From assembly GCA_040905885.1 (NCBI GenBank), contig JBBDQR010000176.1:1-15123 (forward strand): a DNA stretch of 15,123 bases, written 5' to 3'. Made by a program: the position numbers and the translations under genes. This document shows positions 5,663-12,255 of this stretch, one piece after another; within the stretch, counting starts at the first letter, position 1, and each line of letters begins with the position of its first letter. Under the pieces are notes generated by a model. The model searched no databases. It was not told the DNA's origin and worked only from the letters and a program-made list of their open reading frames with translations. Source of the stretch: JACVRU01 sp040905885. Its GTDB lineage: Bacteria; Actinomycetota; Thermoleophilia; Gaiellales; Gaiellaceae.

Positions 5663-7288
5663 ATGCGCGCCTCCCCGGACAACGCGGCGATCGCCGACCG
5701 GCTGGAGACGTTCGCGGCGCTGCTCGATCTGGCCGGCGCCGGCCACTACTCGGTGCGTGCGTACCGGCGCGCGGCGGAGCTGGTGCGGGCGACGCCGGTC
5801 CCGGTCGCCGACCTCGTCCGGCGCGGCGAGGCGCGGCGCCTGCGCGGGATCGGCCCCGCGATCGAGGCGCGGCTGGTCGAGCTGGTGGAGACGGGCGACA
5901 TCGCCGAGGTGGCCGAGCTCGAGCGGGAGACGGCTCCGCAGCTCGTGGCGGTCGGGCGGCTCGCGGGCGTCGGCGCTCGTCGGATGGCCGACCTGGGGAA
6001 GGCGCTCGGCGTGACGACGATCGACGAGCTGCGCGAGGCGGCCGCGGCCGGGCGGCTGGCGGAGGCGCCGGGCTTCGGGCCGAAGACGGCGGGGAAGCTG
6101 ATGGCCGCGCTCGAGCGGCCTCCCGAGGCCGTCGCCGCGCGCCCGCTCATCCTCACGCGGGCGCGGGAGCTCGTGGGCGGCATCGCCGAGGCCCTCGGCG
6201 GCGAGCCCGCGGGCGATCCCCGCCGCTGGCGCGACTCGTGCGAACGGCTGGCGGTCGTCTGCGCCGCGCGAAGGGCCGGCCCGGTGCTAGACCGGTTCGC
6301 CGCGTTGCCCCGGATCGTGGCCGTCGTGGAGCGCGACGAGCGGCGGTCGCTCGGCGTGACCGTCGAGGGGACGCCGGTCGAGCTAGTCGTGGCCGCGCCG
6401 GAGCGCTTCGGGACCGAGCTCGTCCGCGCGACCGGCTCGCCCGAGTACGTCGCCGCGTTGGGGCCGCTCCCGGACGCGGCGGACGAGGCGGGCGTCTACG
6501 CCGCGCTCGGCCTGCCCTGGCGGCCGCCGGAGCTGCGCGAGGCGCCCTCCCGCGAGGCGCCGCCGGACGGGCTGCTCGAGCTCGGCGACGTCCGCGGTGA
6601 CCTCCACTGCCACACGACGTGGTCGGACGGGCGCGCGAGCGTGCTCGAGATGGGGCTCGCGGCGCGCGACCTCGGCTACGAGTACCTGGCGATCTGCGAC
6701 CACACGCAGGCGGTGCGCGTCGTCCCGGGCGTCGACGCGGACGACCTCCGCCGGCAGGGGGAGGAGATCGCCGCGGCGAACGAGGAGCTGGCTCCGTTCC
6801 GCCTCCTGCGCGGCGCCGAGTGCGACATCCTCCCGGACGGGTCGCTCGACCTCCCCGACGACGTGCTCGCCGAGCTCGACTGGCTCCAGGTCTCGCTCCA
6901 CGCGGGGCAACGGGCGCACCGGCGCGAGCTGACGCGGCGCGTCGAGCAGGGGATGCGCCATCCGGCCGCACGCTGCCTGAGCCACCCGACGGGCAGGCTG
7001 ATCAACCGGCGGCCGCCGAACGCGCTCGACCTCGAGCGGATCTTCGAGGTCGCGCTCGAGACCGGCGTGGCGCTCGAGGTGAACGGGCTCGCCGACCGGC
7101 TCGACCTGCGCGACGAGCATGTGCGGCTCGCCGTGCAGGAGGGCGTGCGCATCGTCTGCTCGACGGACGCGCACTCGGCTCGCGGGCTCGGCGGGATCGT
7201 CTTCTCGGTCGCGACGGCGCGGCGCGGCGGGGCGAGAGCGGCCGACGTGCTGAACACGCGGCCGCTGGCCGAGCTACTGGCGCGCTAA
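5663..7288 (+). CDS. polX: PolX-family protein: helix-hairpin-helix modules, degenerate polymerase palm, apparently intact PHP nuclease domain
   Basis: This 541-residue protein aligns with bacterial PolX by its domain order. The N-terminal 8-kDa-like domain includes GHYSVRAYRRAAELV (27-41). Two helix-hairpin-helix elements follow, LRGIGPAIEARL (60-71) and APGFGPKTAGKLMAAL (135-150). The palm region is about 160-290. The C-terminal PHP domain shows RGDLHCHTTWSDG (311-323), ICDHTQ (344-349), GAECDIL (384-390), SLHAG (411-415), SHPTGR (440-445) and CSTDAHS (499-505). The palm is odd. Where family members carry a GSxRR...GDxD motif, this protein reads GDPRRWRDSCERLAVV, and the third acidic position falls in PVELVV (Glu240). 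It is therefore probably a nuclease rather than a polymerase. The ATG at 5663 fits the family N-terminus; a GGAGGAG lies 14 nt upstream, farther than usual. It is divergent from cofC and converges with the next gene by a 15-nt overlap. Confidence 0.88.
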   Translation: MRASPDNAAIADRLETFAALLDLAGAGHYSVRAYRRAAELVRATPVPVADLVRRGEARRLRGIGPAIEARLVELVETGDIAEVAELERETAPQLVAVGRLAGVGARRMADLGKALGVTTIDELREAAAAGRLAEAPGFGPKTAGKLMAALERPPEAVAARPLILTRARELVGGIAEALGGEPAGDPRRWRDSCERLAVVCAARRAGPVLDRFAALPRIVAVVERDERRSLGVTVEGTPVELVVAAPERFGTELVRATGSPEYVAALGPLPDAADEAGVYAALGLPWRPPELREAPSREAPPDGLLELGDVRGDLHCHTTWSDGRASVLEMGLAARDLGYEYLAICDHTQAVRVVPGVDADDLRRQGEEIAAANEELAPFRLLRGAECDILPDGSLDLPDDVLAELDWLQVSLHAGQRAHRRELTRRVEQGMRHPAARCLSHPTGRLINRRPPNALDLERIFEVALETGVALEVNGLADRLDLRDEHVRLAVQEGVRIVCSTDAHSARGLGGIVFSVATARRGGARAADVLNTRPLAELLAR

Positions 7289-8089
7289 CCGGCAGGCGAG
7301 CTCGACAGCGGGCAGGTACGCATCGTCGTCCTCGGTGCCGAAGAGGCGGGCGACGACCGCTCGGAAGATCAGAGCCCGGAGGAGGTGCTGCTCGAGCTCC
7401 TCGACGTGCGCCACGGCGTCGAGGAGGCTCTCGTCCGCGCCCTCCCAGACGAGCGCGTCCGCGACGACGATCGCGGATGCGTACGCGGTCGGCCGCCACT
7501 GCGCCGAGAAGTCGATCACCGCGGGCGGGAGGCGGTCGTCGAAGAGGACGTTGCCGGTCAGGTCGGTGTGGACGAGCTGGCTCGGCGCCGCGACCGGCCG
7601 GAGTGCGGCGACGAGGCGCGGCAGGTGCTTCACGTCGGCGAAGTCGTCGGCCGGGAGCTCGCCCCAGGCCACGCGGTCGCCCACCGCCCACGGATTCGTA
7701 CGGCGGGCGATGAAGCCGGGGCGCTCGAAGCCGCTGAGCGCCGCGTGGAAGCGCTCGCCGACCGCGATGATCTCCGGCCAGCGCCCCTTCTCGTGACGTC
7801 CCCCGACGGCCTCCCAGGCGCACCAGCCGTCGACGACGAGCGATCCGTCTCGGGCGCGCAACGACCGCGCCACCCGGAAGCCGTCGCAGACGATCGAGTC
7901 GAGGATCCGTCCCTGCCAGGCCAGCTCGGTCTCGGAGACGTCGAGCGGCTTGAGGACCGCCTCGCCGACACGCCAGGACGATCCCCGTCCGCCCGCCAGC
8001 GGAACCGGCGCGCCTGAGAGGCCGAATGCAGCGAGGACTGCCGGAGGCGGCTTCGGCGCTACGCGGAGCCCGGCCCGGTCGTCGCCCAC
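7274..8089 (-). CDS. Phosphotransferase-fold protein of the actinobacterial TIGR02569 type
   Basis: This 271-residue protein shows the aminoglycoside-phosphotransferase/kinase-like signature LVHTDLTGNVLFDD (the HxDxxxxN catalytic loop, about residues 187-200) followed by AVIDFSAQWRP (the metal-binding DF-type motif). The N-terminus PVPLAGGRGSSWRVGEAVLKPLD resembles a glycine-rich loop plus the nucleotide-binding Lys. The overall pattern matches my recollection of the uncharacterised actinobacterial family TIGR02569; this is from memory, not a search. The substrate is unknown and antibiotic resistance should not be assumed. The GTG at 8089 overlaps the preceding small gene by 31 nt; no later in-frame start precedes the conserved AAFGLSGAPVPL stretch. 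It is the last gene of the heme/export operon and overlaps the end of polX tail to tail by 15 nt. Confidence 0.8.
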   Translation of the reverse strand: MGDDRAGLRVAPKPPPAVLAAFGLSGAPVPLAGGRGSSWRVGEAVLKPLDVSETELAWQGRILDSIVCDGFRVARSLRARDGSLVVDGWCAWEAVGGRHEKGRWPEIIAVGERFHAALSGFERPGFIARRTNPWAVGDRVAWGELPADDFADVKHLPRLVAALRPVAAPSQLVHTDLTGNVLFDDRLPPAVIDFSAQWRPTAYASAIVVADALVWEGADESLLDAVAHVEELEQHLLRALIFRAVVARLFGTEDDDAYLPAVELACRLARQ

Positions 8090-8331
8090 TCGCGCAGCTC
8101 GTACCAGTGCGTCTCGCGCAGCGCCTCGCCCACCGCCGGGTCGGTGTGCTGGGCGTGGAAGACGTGATGCTCGAGATCGGCGCAGATCTCGACCGTCCCC
8201 AGCAGCACCTCGGGGATCTTCATCAGCGCCTCCGCCGGAAGCTGCGCCTCCGCCACCGTGTAGTGCATGAAGTGGAGGTCGGGCGCGACCTGCATCAGGT
8301 CCGGCCAGTCCGGGCAGCTCCTCGTCGTCAC
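8059..8331 (-). CDS. Small protein of unknown function (90 aa)
   Basis: The frame begins at a GTG (8329-8331) that overlaps the stop of the upstream ATPase gene as GTGA, and encodes 90 residues without a signal peptide or membrane segment. It begins MTTRSCPDWPDLMQVAPDLH and contains HYTVAEAQLPAEALMKIPE, TVEICADLEHHVFHAQHTDP and ETHWYELREWA. It is rich in His and acidic residues and has two Cys, suggesting a soluble cytoplasmic protein. I do not recognise the family. The tight overlaps on both sides, sitting between the export ATPase and the phosphotransferase-like gene, and an unbroken well-composed frame argue that it is a real gene. Confidence 0.72.
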   Translation of the reverse strand: MTTRSCPDWPDLMQVAPDLHFMHYTVAEAQLPAEALMKIPEVLLGTVEICADLEHHVFHAQHTDPAVGEALRETHWYELREWATTGPGSA

Positions 8332-9539
8332 GCGGGGGTCGTCACCTCTTCGCGAGACCATTTCCCTTCGAGTCGCAGCAGACCTCCCTCGTGCTCGCCC
8401 GGATGCACGAGGAAGGAGACCGCGTCGTCGAGCTGGTGGTAGAGGCGCCCGCCGGCGGGATCGGACAGCCCGAGCCGGAAGGTGAACCGCCCGTCGGCGA
8501 GGGGCAGCGCGCCGACGTCGAAGCGCGCCCGGAGCTCGCCGGGGGCGCGCTCCCAGCCGACCTCGGCCGTGTCGAGCGCGCCGACCGCGAGCAGGAGGCC
8601 CGACTCGCCGCGCAGCTCGTAGACGAGCCGCGGCGGCTCGAGCGGCTCCGCGGCGATCAGCCGCAGCCGCAGCGAGACCGGCTCGCCCGCGAGGAACTGG
8701 CGGCGGGCCTCGCCGTCCGCGTCCACCAGCTCGACGTCGGCGATCCGCGCCTCGCCGCTCCCCCACTCCCGCAGCCCGGCGCCGCGCTCGTCGGGGTCGC
8801 GCTCGGCCGCGAGCAGCCGGTGGTAGCGGAGGATCGCGTCGTGGGTGGGGCCGTCGAACTCGACCTCGCCCTGGCGCAGGAGCACCGTCCGCTCGCACAG
8901 GCGCTCGACCGCCGACGCGTCGTGCGAGACGAACACGATCGTCCCGCCGCGCTGCTTGAACTCGAAGATCTTGCCGAAGCACTTGCGCTGGAATTCCTCG
9001 TCGCCGACCGCGAAGACCTCGTCGAGCAGCAGCACGTCCGCCTGCAGATGCGCCGCGACCGCGAAGCCGAGCCGCATCGCCATCCCCGAGGAGTAGGTGC
9101 GCACGGGCAGGTCGATGAACTCCTCGAGCCCGGCGAAGGCGACGATCTCGTCCATGTGCTCGCGCACGGTCTGCCGCCGGAGGCCGAGGATCGAGCCGTT
9201 CAGGTAGACGTTCTCGCGGCCGGTGAAGTCGGGATGGAAGCCGGCGCCGAGCTCGAGCAGCGAGCCGACGCGGCCGCCGACCTCGACCGTCCCGGAGGTC
9301 GGCTTGATGATCCCGGAGACGAGCTTCAGCAGGGTCGTCTTGCCCGAGCCGTTGCGGCCGACGAGCCCGGCCGCCTCTCCCGGCTCGATCTCCACCGAGA
9401 CGTCGCGGAGCGCCCAGACGTCGGTGCCGCGCGCGCGCCGCCGGTTGACGACGAGCTCCTTCAGCGTGCGCGCTTCGTGGGGGTAGACGCGGAAGCGGCG
9501 CGACGCGCGCTCGACCCGGATGCGGCCCTTTTCGGTCAT
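8328..9539 (-). CDS. ABC transporter ATP-binding protein, Wzt/TagH type (polysaccharide or teichoic-acid-like export)
   Basis: This 403-residue protein has an N-terminal ABC ATPase domain with Walker A GRNGSGKT (61-68), the family-typical ELGAGFHPDFTGREN (96-110), signature YSSGM (149-153), Walker B DVLLLDE (168-174) followed by VFAVGD, and the H-loop VFVSHD (202-207). The YSSGM signature and the GAGFHPDFTGREN loop are typical of ATPases that pair with ABC-2 permeases in O-antigen, teichoic acid and related glycan export. Residues about 260-390 are an extra C-terminal beta-rich domain, like the Wzt C-terminal substrate-recognition domain. The ATG at 9539 overlaps the hemH stop as ATGA. Its likely partner permease lies 4.4 kb away at 13906-14706, not adjacent. 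Confidence 0.93.
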   Translation of the reverse strand: MTEKGRIRVERASRRFRVYPHEARTLKELVVNRRRARGTDVWALRDVSVEIEPGEAAGLVGRNGSGKTTLLKLVSGIIKPTSGTVEVGGRVGSLLELGAGFHPDFTGRENVYLNGSILGLRRQTVREHMDEIVAFAGLEEFIDLPVRTYSSGMAMRLGFAVAAHLQADVLLLDEVFAVGDEEFQRKCFGKIFEFKQRGGTIVFVSHDASAVERLCERTVLLRQGEVEFDGPTHDAILRYHRLLAAERDPDERGAGLREWGSGEARIADVELVDADGEARRQFLAGEPVSLRLRLIAAEPLEPPRLVYELRGESGLLLAVGALDTAEVGWERAPGELRARFDVGALPLADGRFTFRLGLSDPAGGRLYHQLDDAVSFLVHPGEHEGGLLRLEGKWSREEVTTPA

Positions 9540-10396
9540 CGCAGCGCCGGCACGTGCCGCTCGACGAGTTGTCGGAGCACGGCAACGATCGCGGCGTTCG
9601 GCATCTCGACCCGCTCGAGCGTCATCCCCAGCTCCTGCGCCCGCTCCCGCGCCTGGACGTCGACGTCCCAGCGAATCTCGAGGTGGTCCGACACGAAACC
9701 GATTGGACAGACGAGGACGTTGCGCGACGCGAGCTCCTCGAGGTGCTCGAGGATGTCCGGCCCGAGCCACGGCTCGCCGGTGGGGGAGGCGCTCTGGAAT
9801 GCGAACGACCACTCGCCGAGCCCGGCCTCTTCGGCGACGAGCCGCGAGCTCTCGAGCAGCTCGTCGACGTAGGGATCGCCCTCGTCGAGGATGCGGGCGG
9901 GGAGGCTGTGCGCCGTGAAGACGACGTGGGCCGAGGTGCCCCGCAGCCGCTCGGCGATCAGCTCCACGTAGGCCGGCTCGGCGCCCCAGCGCTCGACGAA
10001 GACGACGTCCGCGCGCCCGCCGACCGCGTCCTCGAGCTGCCGCCGGTAGGCGCCGATCGACATCGCCGAGTAGTGCGGCGCGAGCACGAGCCCGACGATC
10101 GTCCGCGCGCCCTCGGCCAGCGCGCGCTCCGCCGCCTCGGCGATTCGCGGCCGCCAGTGGCGCATGCCGGTGTGGACGGGGATCCCGAGCTCCTGCTCGA
10201 GCGTGGCCCTCGTCTGCTCCGTGATCTCGTTGAGCGGGTTCCGGTCCTCGATCCCCAGCCGCCGGTAGCGCTCGACGAGCTCCTCGAGCCGCTCCGGCGC
10301 GATCGGCCGGCCGCCGCGGATGTCGGCGTAGTAGGCGGCGACATCCCCGAGCCGATCCGGGGAGCCATAGGCCATCAGGACGACCGCAACGCTCAT
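9536..10396 (-). CDS. hemH: Ferrochelatase (probably coproporphyrin ferrochelatase)
   Basis: This 286-residue protein inserts ferrous iron into a porphyrin. It shows VLMAYGSP (6-13, with the Tyr found near the active site in Gram-positive enzymes), VGLVLAPHYSAMSIGAY (101-117), FTAHSLPARIL (160-170, catalytic His163), QSASPTGEPWLGPDI (201-215) and IGFVSDHLEIRWDVD (232-246, with the acidic partner Glu240). It is slightly short for the family and lacks a C-terminal iron-sulfur extension. Actinobacteria generally use the coproporphyrin-dependent route, so that substrate is inferred from lineage rather than sequence. It overlaps hemE upstream and the ATPase gene downstream by 4 nt each, so translation is probably coupled. 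No hemQ/chdC or hemY gene is present in the window. Confidence 0.95.
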   Translation of the reverse strand: MSVAVVLMAYGSPDRLGDVAAYYADIRGGRPIAPERLEELVERYRRLGIEDRNPLNEITEQTRATLEQELGIPVHTGMRHWRPRIAEAAERALAEGARTIVGLVLAPHYSAMSIGAYRRQLEDAVGGRADVVFVERWGAEPAYVELIAERLRGTSAHVVFTAHSLPARILDEGDPYVDELLESSRLVAEEAGLGEWSFAFQSASPTGEPWLGPDILEHLEELASRNVLVCPIGFVSDHLEIRWDVDVQARERAQELGMTLERVEMPNAAIVAVLRQLVERHVPALR

Positions 10397-11427
10397 ACGG
10401 AGACCCCAACGGTCGCCTCTTTCACCAGGTTCACCAGCCGCGACAGATCCGCAGGATCTGTCGCGGGTAACACGCCGTGGCCGAGGTTGAAGATGTGCCC
10501 CGGGCGGCCGCCGGCGCGCGCGAGCACGTCACGCGCAGCCTCCTCGGCCCGCTCCCACGGCCCGAGCAGCACCGCCGGGTCGAGGTTGCCCTGGACGCCG
10601 CGGTCGAAGCCCACGCGCTCCCAGCCCTCGTCGAGCGGGATCCGCCAGTCGAGCCCGATCACGTCGCCCCCGGCCTCCCGCATCGCGCCGAGCAGCGTCG
10701 CCGTGCCCGTGCCGAAGTGGATCGTCGGCACGTCCAGCGAGCCGAGGATGCGGGCCGAGTACGGCTGCACGAACTCCGCGTAGTCGGCCGGCGAGAGGGC
10801 GCCGACCCAGGAGTCGAAGACCTGGATCACGTCGGCGCCGGCGCGCACCTTGCCCGCGACGTACTTCACGAACGCGTCCGCGAGCTTCTCCATCAGGGCA
10901 TGCCAGACCTCGGGCTCCCGGTACATCATCGACTTGACCTTGACGAACTCCCGGGTCGGCTTCCCCTCGACGAGGTAGCCGGCGACGGTGAACGGGCCGC
11001 CGCAGAAGCCGATCACCGCCTGGTCGGGCCGCAGCGCCTCGCGGACGAGGCGGACGGACTCGAGGATGAACGGGCACGATTCCTCGGGCTCGGGGACCGC
11101 GAGCCGCGCGACGTCCGCGGCGCTCTCCACCGGCCGGTCGACGACCGGGCCGACGTTCTCGACCAGGTCGACCTCCACGCCCATGCCGAGGACCGGGAAC
11201 ATGATGTCGGTGAACATCACCGCCGCGTCCACGTCGTGGCGGCGCACGGGCTGGAGGGTGACCTCGGCGCAGAGCTCCGGCTGCCGGACGACGTCGAACA
11301 GGCCCCAGCGCTCGCGGATCGCGCGGTACTCGGGCAGCGAGCGGCCCGCCTGCCGCATGAACCAGACGGGCGTGCGCTCGACCGTAGCGCAGCGCCGCGC
11401 GGCGCGCACGAGAAGCGGCTCCGACAC
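10393..11427 (-). CDS. hemE: Uroporphyrinogen decarboxylase
   Basis: The 344-residue protein converts uroporphyrinogen III to coproporphyrinogen III by removing four carboxyl groups. Family signatures are clear: PVWFMRQAGRSLPEY (20-34, substrate-binding arginines), VMFTDIMFPVLGMGV (70-84, catalytic Asp74), FCGGPFTVAGYLVEG, VFDSWVGALSPADY, IHFGTGTATLL and GHIFNLGHGVLPATDP near the C-terminus. The length is normal. The GTG at 11427 lies 21 bp from the divergent gene at 11449. The stop overlaps hemH as ATGA. It is the first gene of a five-gene leftward operon, with a possible TAGTCT -10 element just 6 nt before the start, suggesting a leaderless transcript. Confidence 0.97.
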   Translation of the reverse strand: MSEPLLVRAARRCATVERTPVWFMRQAGRSLPEYRAIRERWGLFDVVRQPELCAEVTLQPVRRHDVDAAVMFTDIMFPVLGMGVEVDLVENVGPVVDRPVESAADVARLAVPEPEESCPFILESVRLVREALRPDQAVIGFCGGPFTVAGYLVEGKPTREFVKVKSMMYREPEVWHALMEKLADAFVKYVAGKVRAGADVIQVFDSWVGALSPADYAEFVQPYSARILGSLDVPTIHFGTGTATLLGAMREAGGDVIGLDWRIPLDEGWERVGFDRGVQGNLDPAVLLGPWERAEEAARDVLARAGGRPGHIFNLGHGVLPATDPADLSRLVNLVKEATVGVSV

Positions 11428-11432
11428 GGCCG

Positions 11433-11438
11433 TAGACT
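11433..11438 (+). promoter_or_regulatory. Possible -10 element (TAGACT) for the divergent gene at 11449
   Basis: TAGACT lies 10 nt before the ATG at 11449 and is part of the 10-mer CGTAGACTAG, which recurs upstream of the export permease gene with nearly the same spacing (11 nt). It fits TANNNT. I see no good -35 hexamer about 17 nt upstream. Confidence 0.35.
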
Positions 11439-11439
11439 A
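11434..11439 (-). promoter_or_regulatory. hemE: Possible -10 element (TAGTCT) for hemE
   Basis: On the minus strand, TAGTCT occupies nearly the same bases as the plus-strand TAGACT and lies 6 nt before the hemE GTG. The near-symmetry of CTAGTCTA would allow one site to fire in both directions. This is based on pattern only. Confidence 0.3.
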
Positions 11440-11448
11440 GCCCCGCCG

Positions 11449-12255
11449 ATGGAGCAGCCCGTCCCGAAAGGCCCGCTGGCCGTGCGCTGGCTCGACCTCG
11501 AGCTCGGCGGCGTCCGAGCCGGCGCGGTCACCGCCGCCGTCGCCGAGCTGGAAAACGCCGGCACCGCGGTCTGGCGCAGCGAGGGTGTCCACCTCTCGTA
11601 CCACTGGCTCGACGAGCGCGGCAACCCGATCGTCTGGGACGGCATCCGCACCGCGCTCGAGCGCCCGGTGGCGCCGGGCGAGCGGCTGCGGGCGGAGCTG
11701 CGGATCCGCGGGCCGATCCCTCCCGGCCGCTACCGCCTGGCGGTCGACCTCGTCGACGAGGGACGGCTCTGGTTCGAGGAGGTCGGCAACGCGCGGCTCG
11801 AGAGCGACCGGGACGTCGAGCCGCGAGTCGAGCGCGCGCTCGCCGCCCGCGGCGGCGACCCGGAGGCGCTCGCCGCCCAGGAGGAGCCGCTCGTGCCCGA
11901 GATGGAAGCGGCGGCGGTCGCCTACCTCGGGGACGGCGTCGCGCCCGCGCCGGACTGGTCCCGCCGCGTGCTCAACGCCCACCAGGAGGGCTACGCGGTC
12001 GTCGGCGGCTCGGTCGAGGCCGAGTCCGGTCTGCTCCGGCGCGCCCCGCGGGAGCTGGAGCCGTACGCCCCCGGCGGCGGGCGGGTCCCGGGCTTCGCGC
12101 ACCCGCTCATCTGCCCGAGCGTCATCGCAGGCGTCGAGGTCGAGTGGACGGACGAGGTCGCGGGCCTGCCGGCCGCGCGCGCCCCGAAGGGCGAGCCGTG
12201 GGTCTACGACGGGCGGATCCGGGTCACGCGACTCCGGTCCGCCTCCTCCCGCTGA
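11449..12255 (+). CDS. Protein of unknown function with beta-sandwich-like N-terminal half (268 aa)
   Basis: The 268-residue product has no signal peptide or membrane segment. Residues about 10-120 alternate short strands in a pattern like Ig or carbohydrate-binding beta-sandwiches: VTAAVAELENAGTAVW, VHLSYHWLDERGNPIVWDG, RPVAPGERLRAELRIRG, GRYRLAVDLVDEGRLWFEEVG. Residues about 120-160 are acidic and helical. Residues about 180-268 form a second conserved-looking block, including NAHQEGYAVVGGSVE, GGGRVPGFAHPLICPS and WVYDGRIRVTRL. I do not recognise a named family. Similar sandwich modules occur beside glycan-export ATPases, and both neighbouring operons carry export components, so a role in surface glycan handling is possible but unproven. 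The start ATG lies 21 bp from divergent hemE; the 3' end overlaps the next gene tail to tail by 32 nt. Confidence 0.78.
   Translation: MEQPVPKGPLAVRWLDLELGGVRAGAVTAAVAELENAGTAVWRSEGVHLSYHWLDERGNPIVWDGIRTALERPVAPGERLRAELRIRGPIPPGRYRLAVDLVDEGRLWFEEVGNARLESDRDVEPRVERALAARGGDPEALAAQEEPLVPEMEAAAVAYLGDGVAPAPDWSRRVLNAHQEGYAVVGGSVEAESGLLRRAPRELEPYAPGGGRVPGFAHPLICPSVIAGVEVEWTDEVAGLPAARAPKGEPWVYDGRIRVTRLRSASSR

Noticed and set aside
5635..5682. Longer cofC starting at 5682
   Set aside because: It would add 15 residues not typical of the family and overlap the polX coding start; the ATG at 5637 fits the family N-terminus.
7274..8089. Aminoglycoside resistance gene
   Set aside because: Only the general kinase-like fold motifs are shared. 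The overall pattern fits an uncharacterised actinobacterial housekeeping-type family, and no resistance context is seen.
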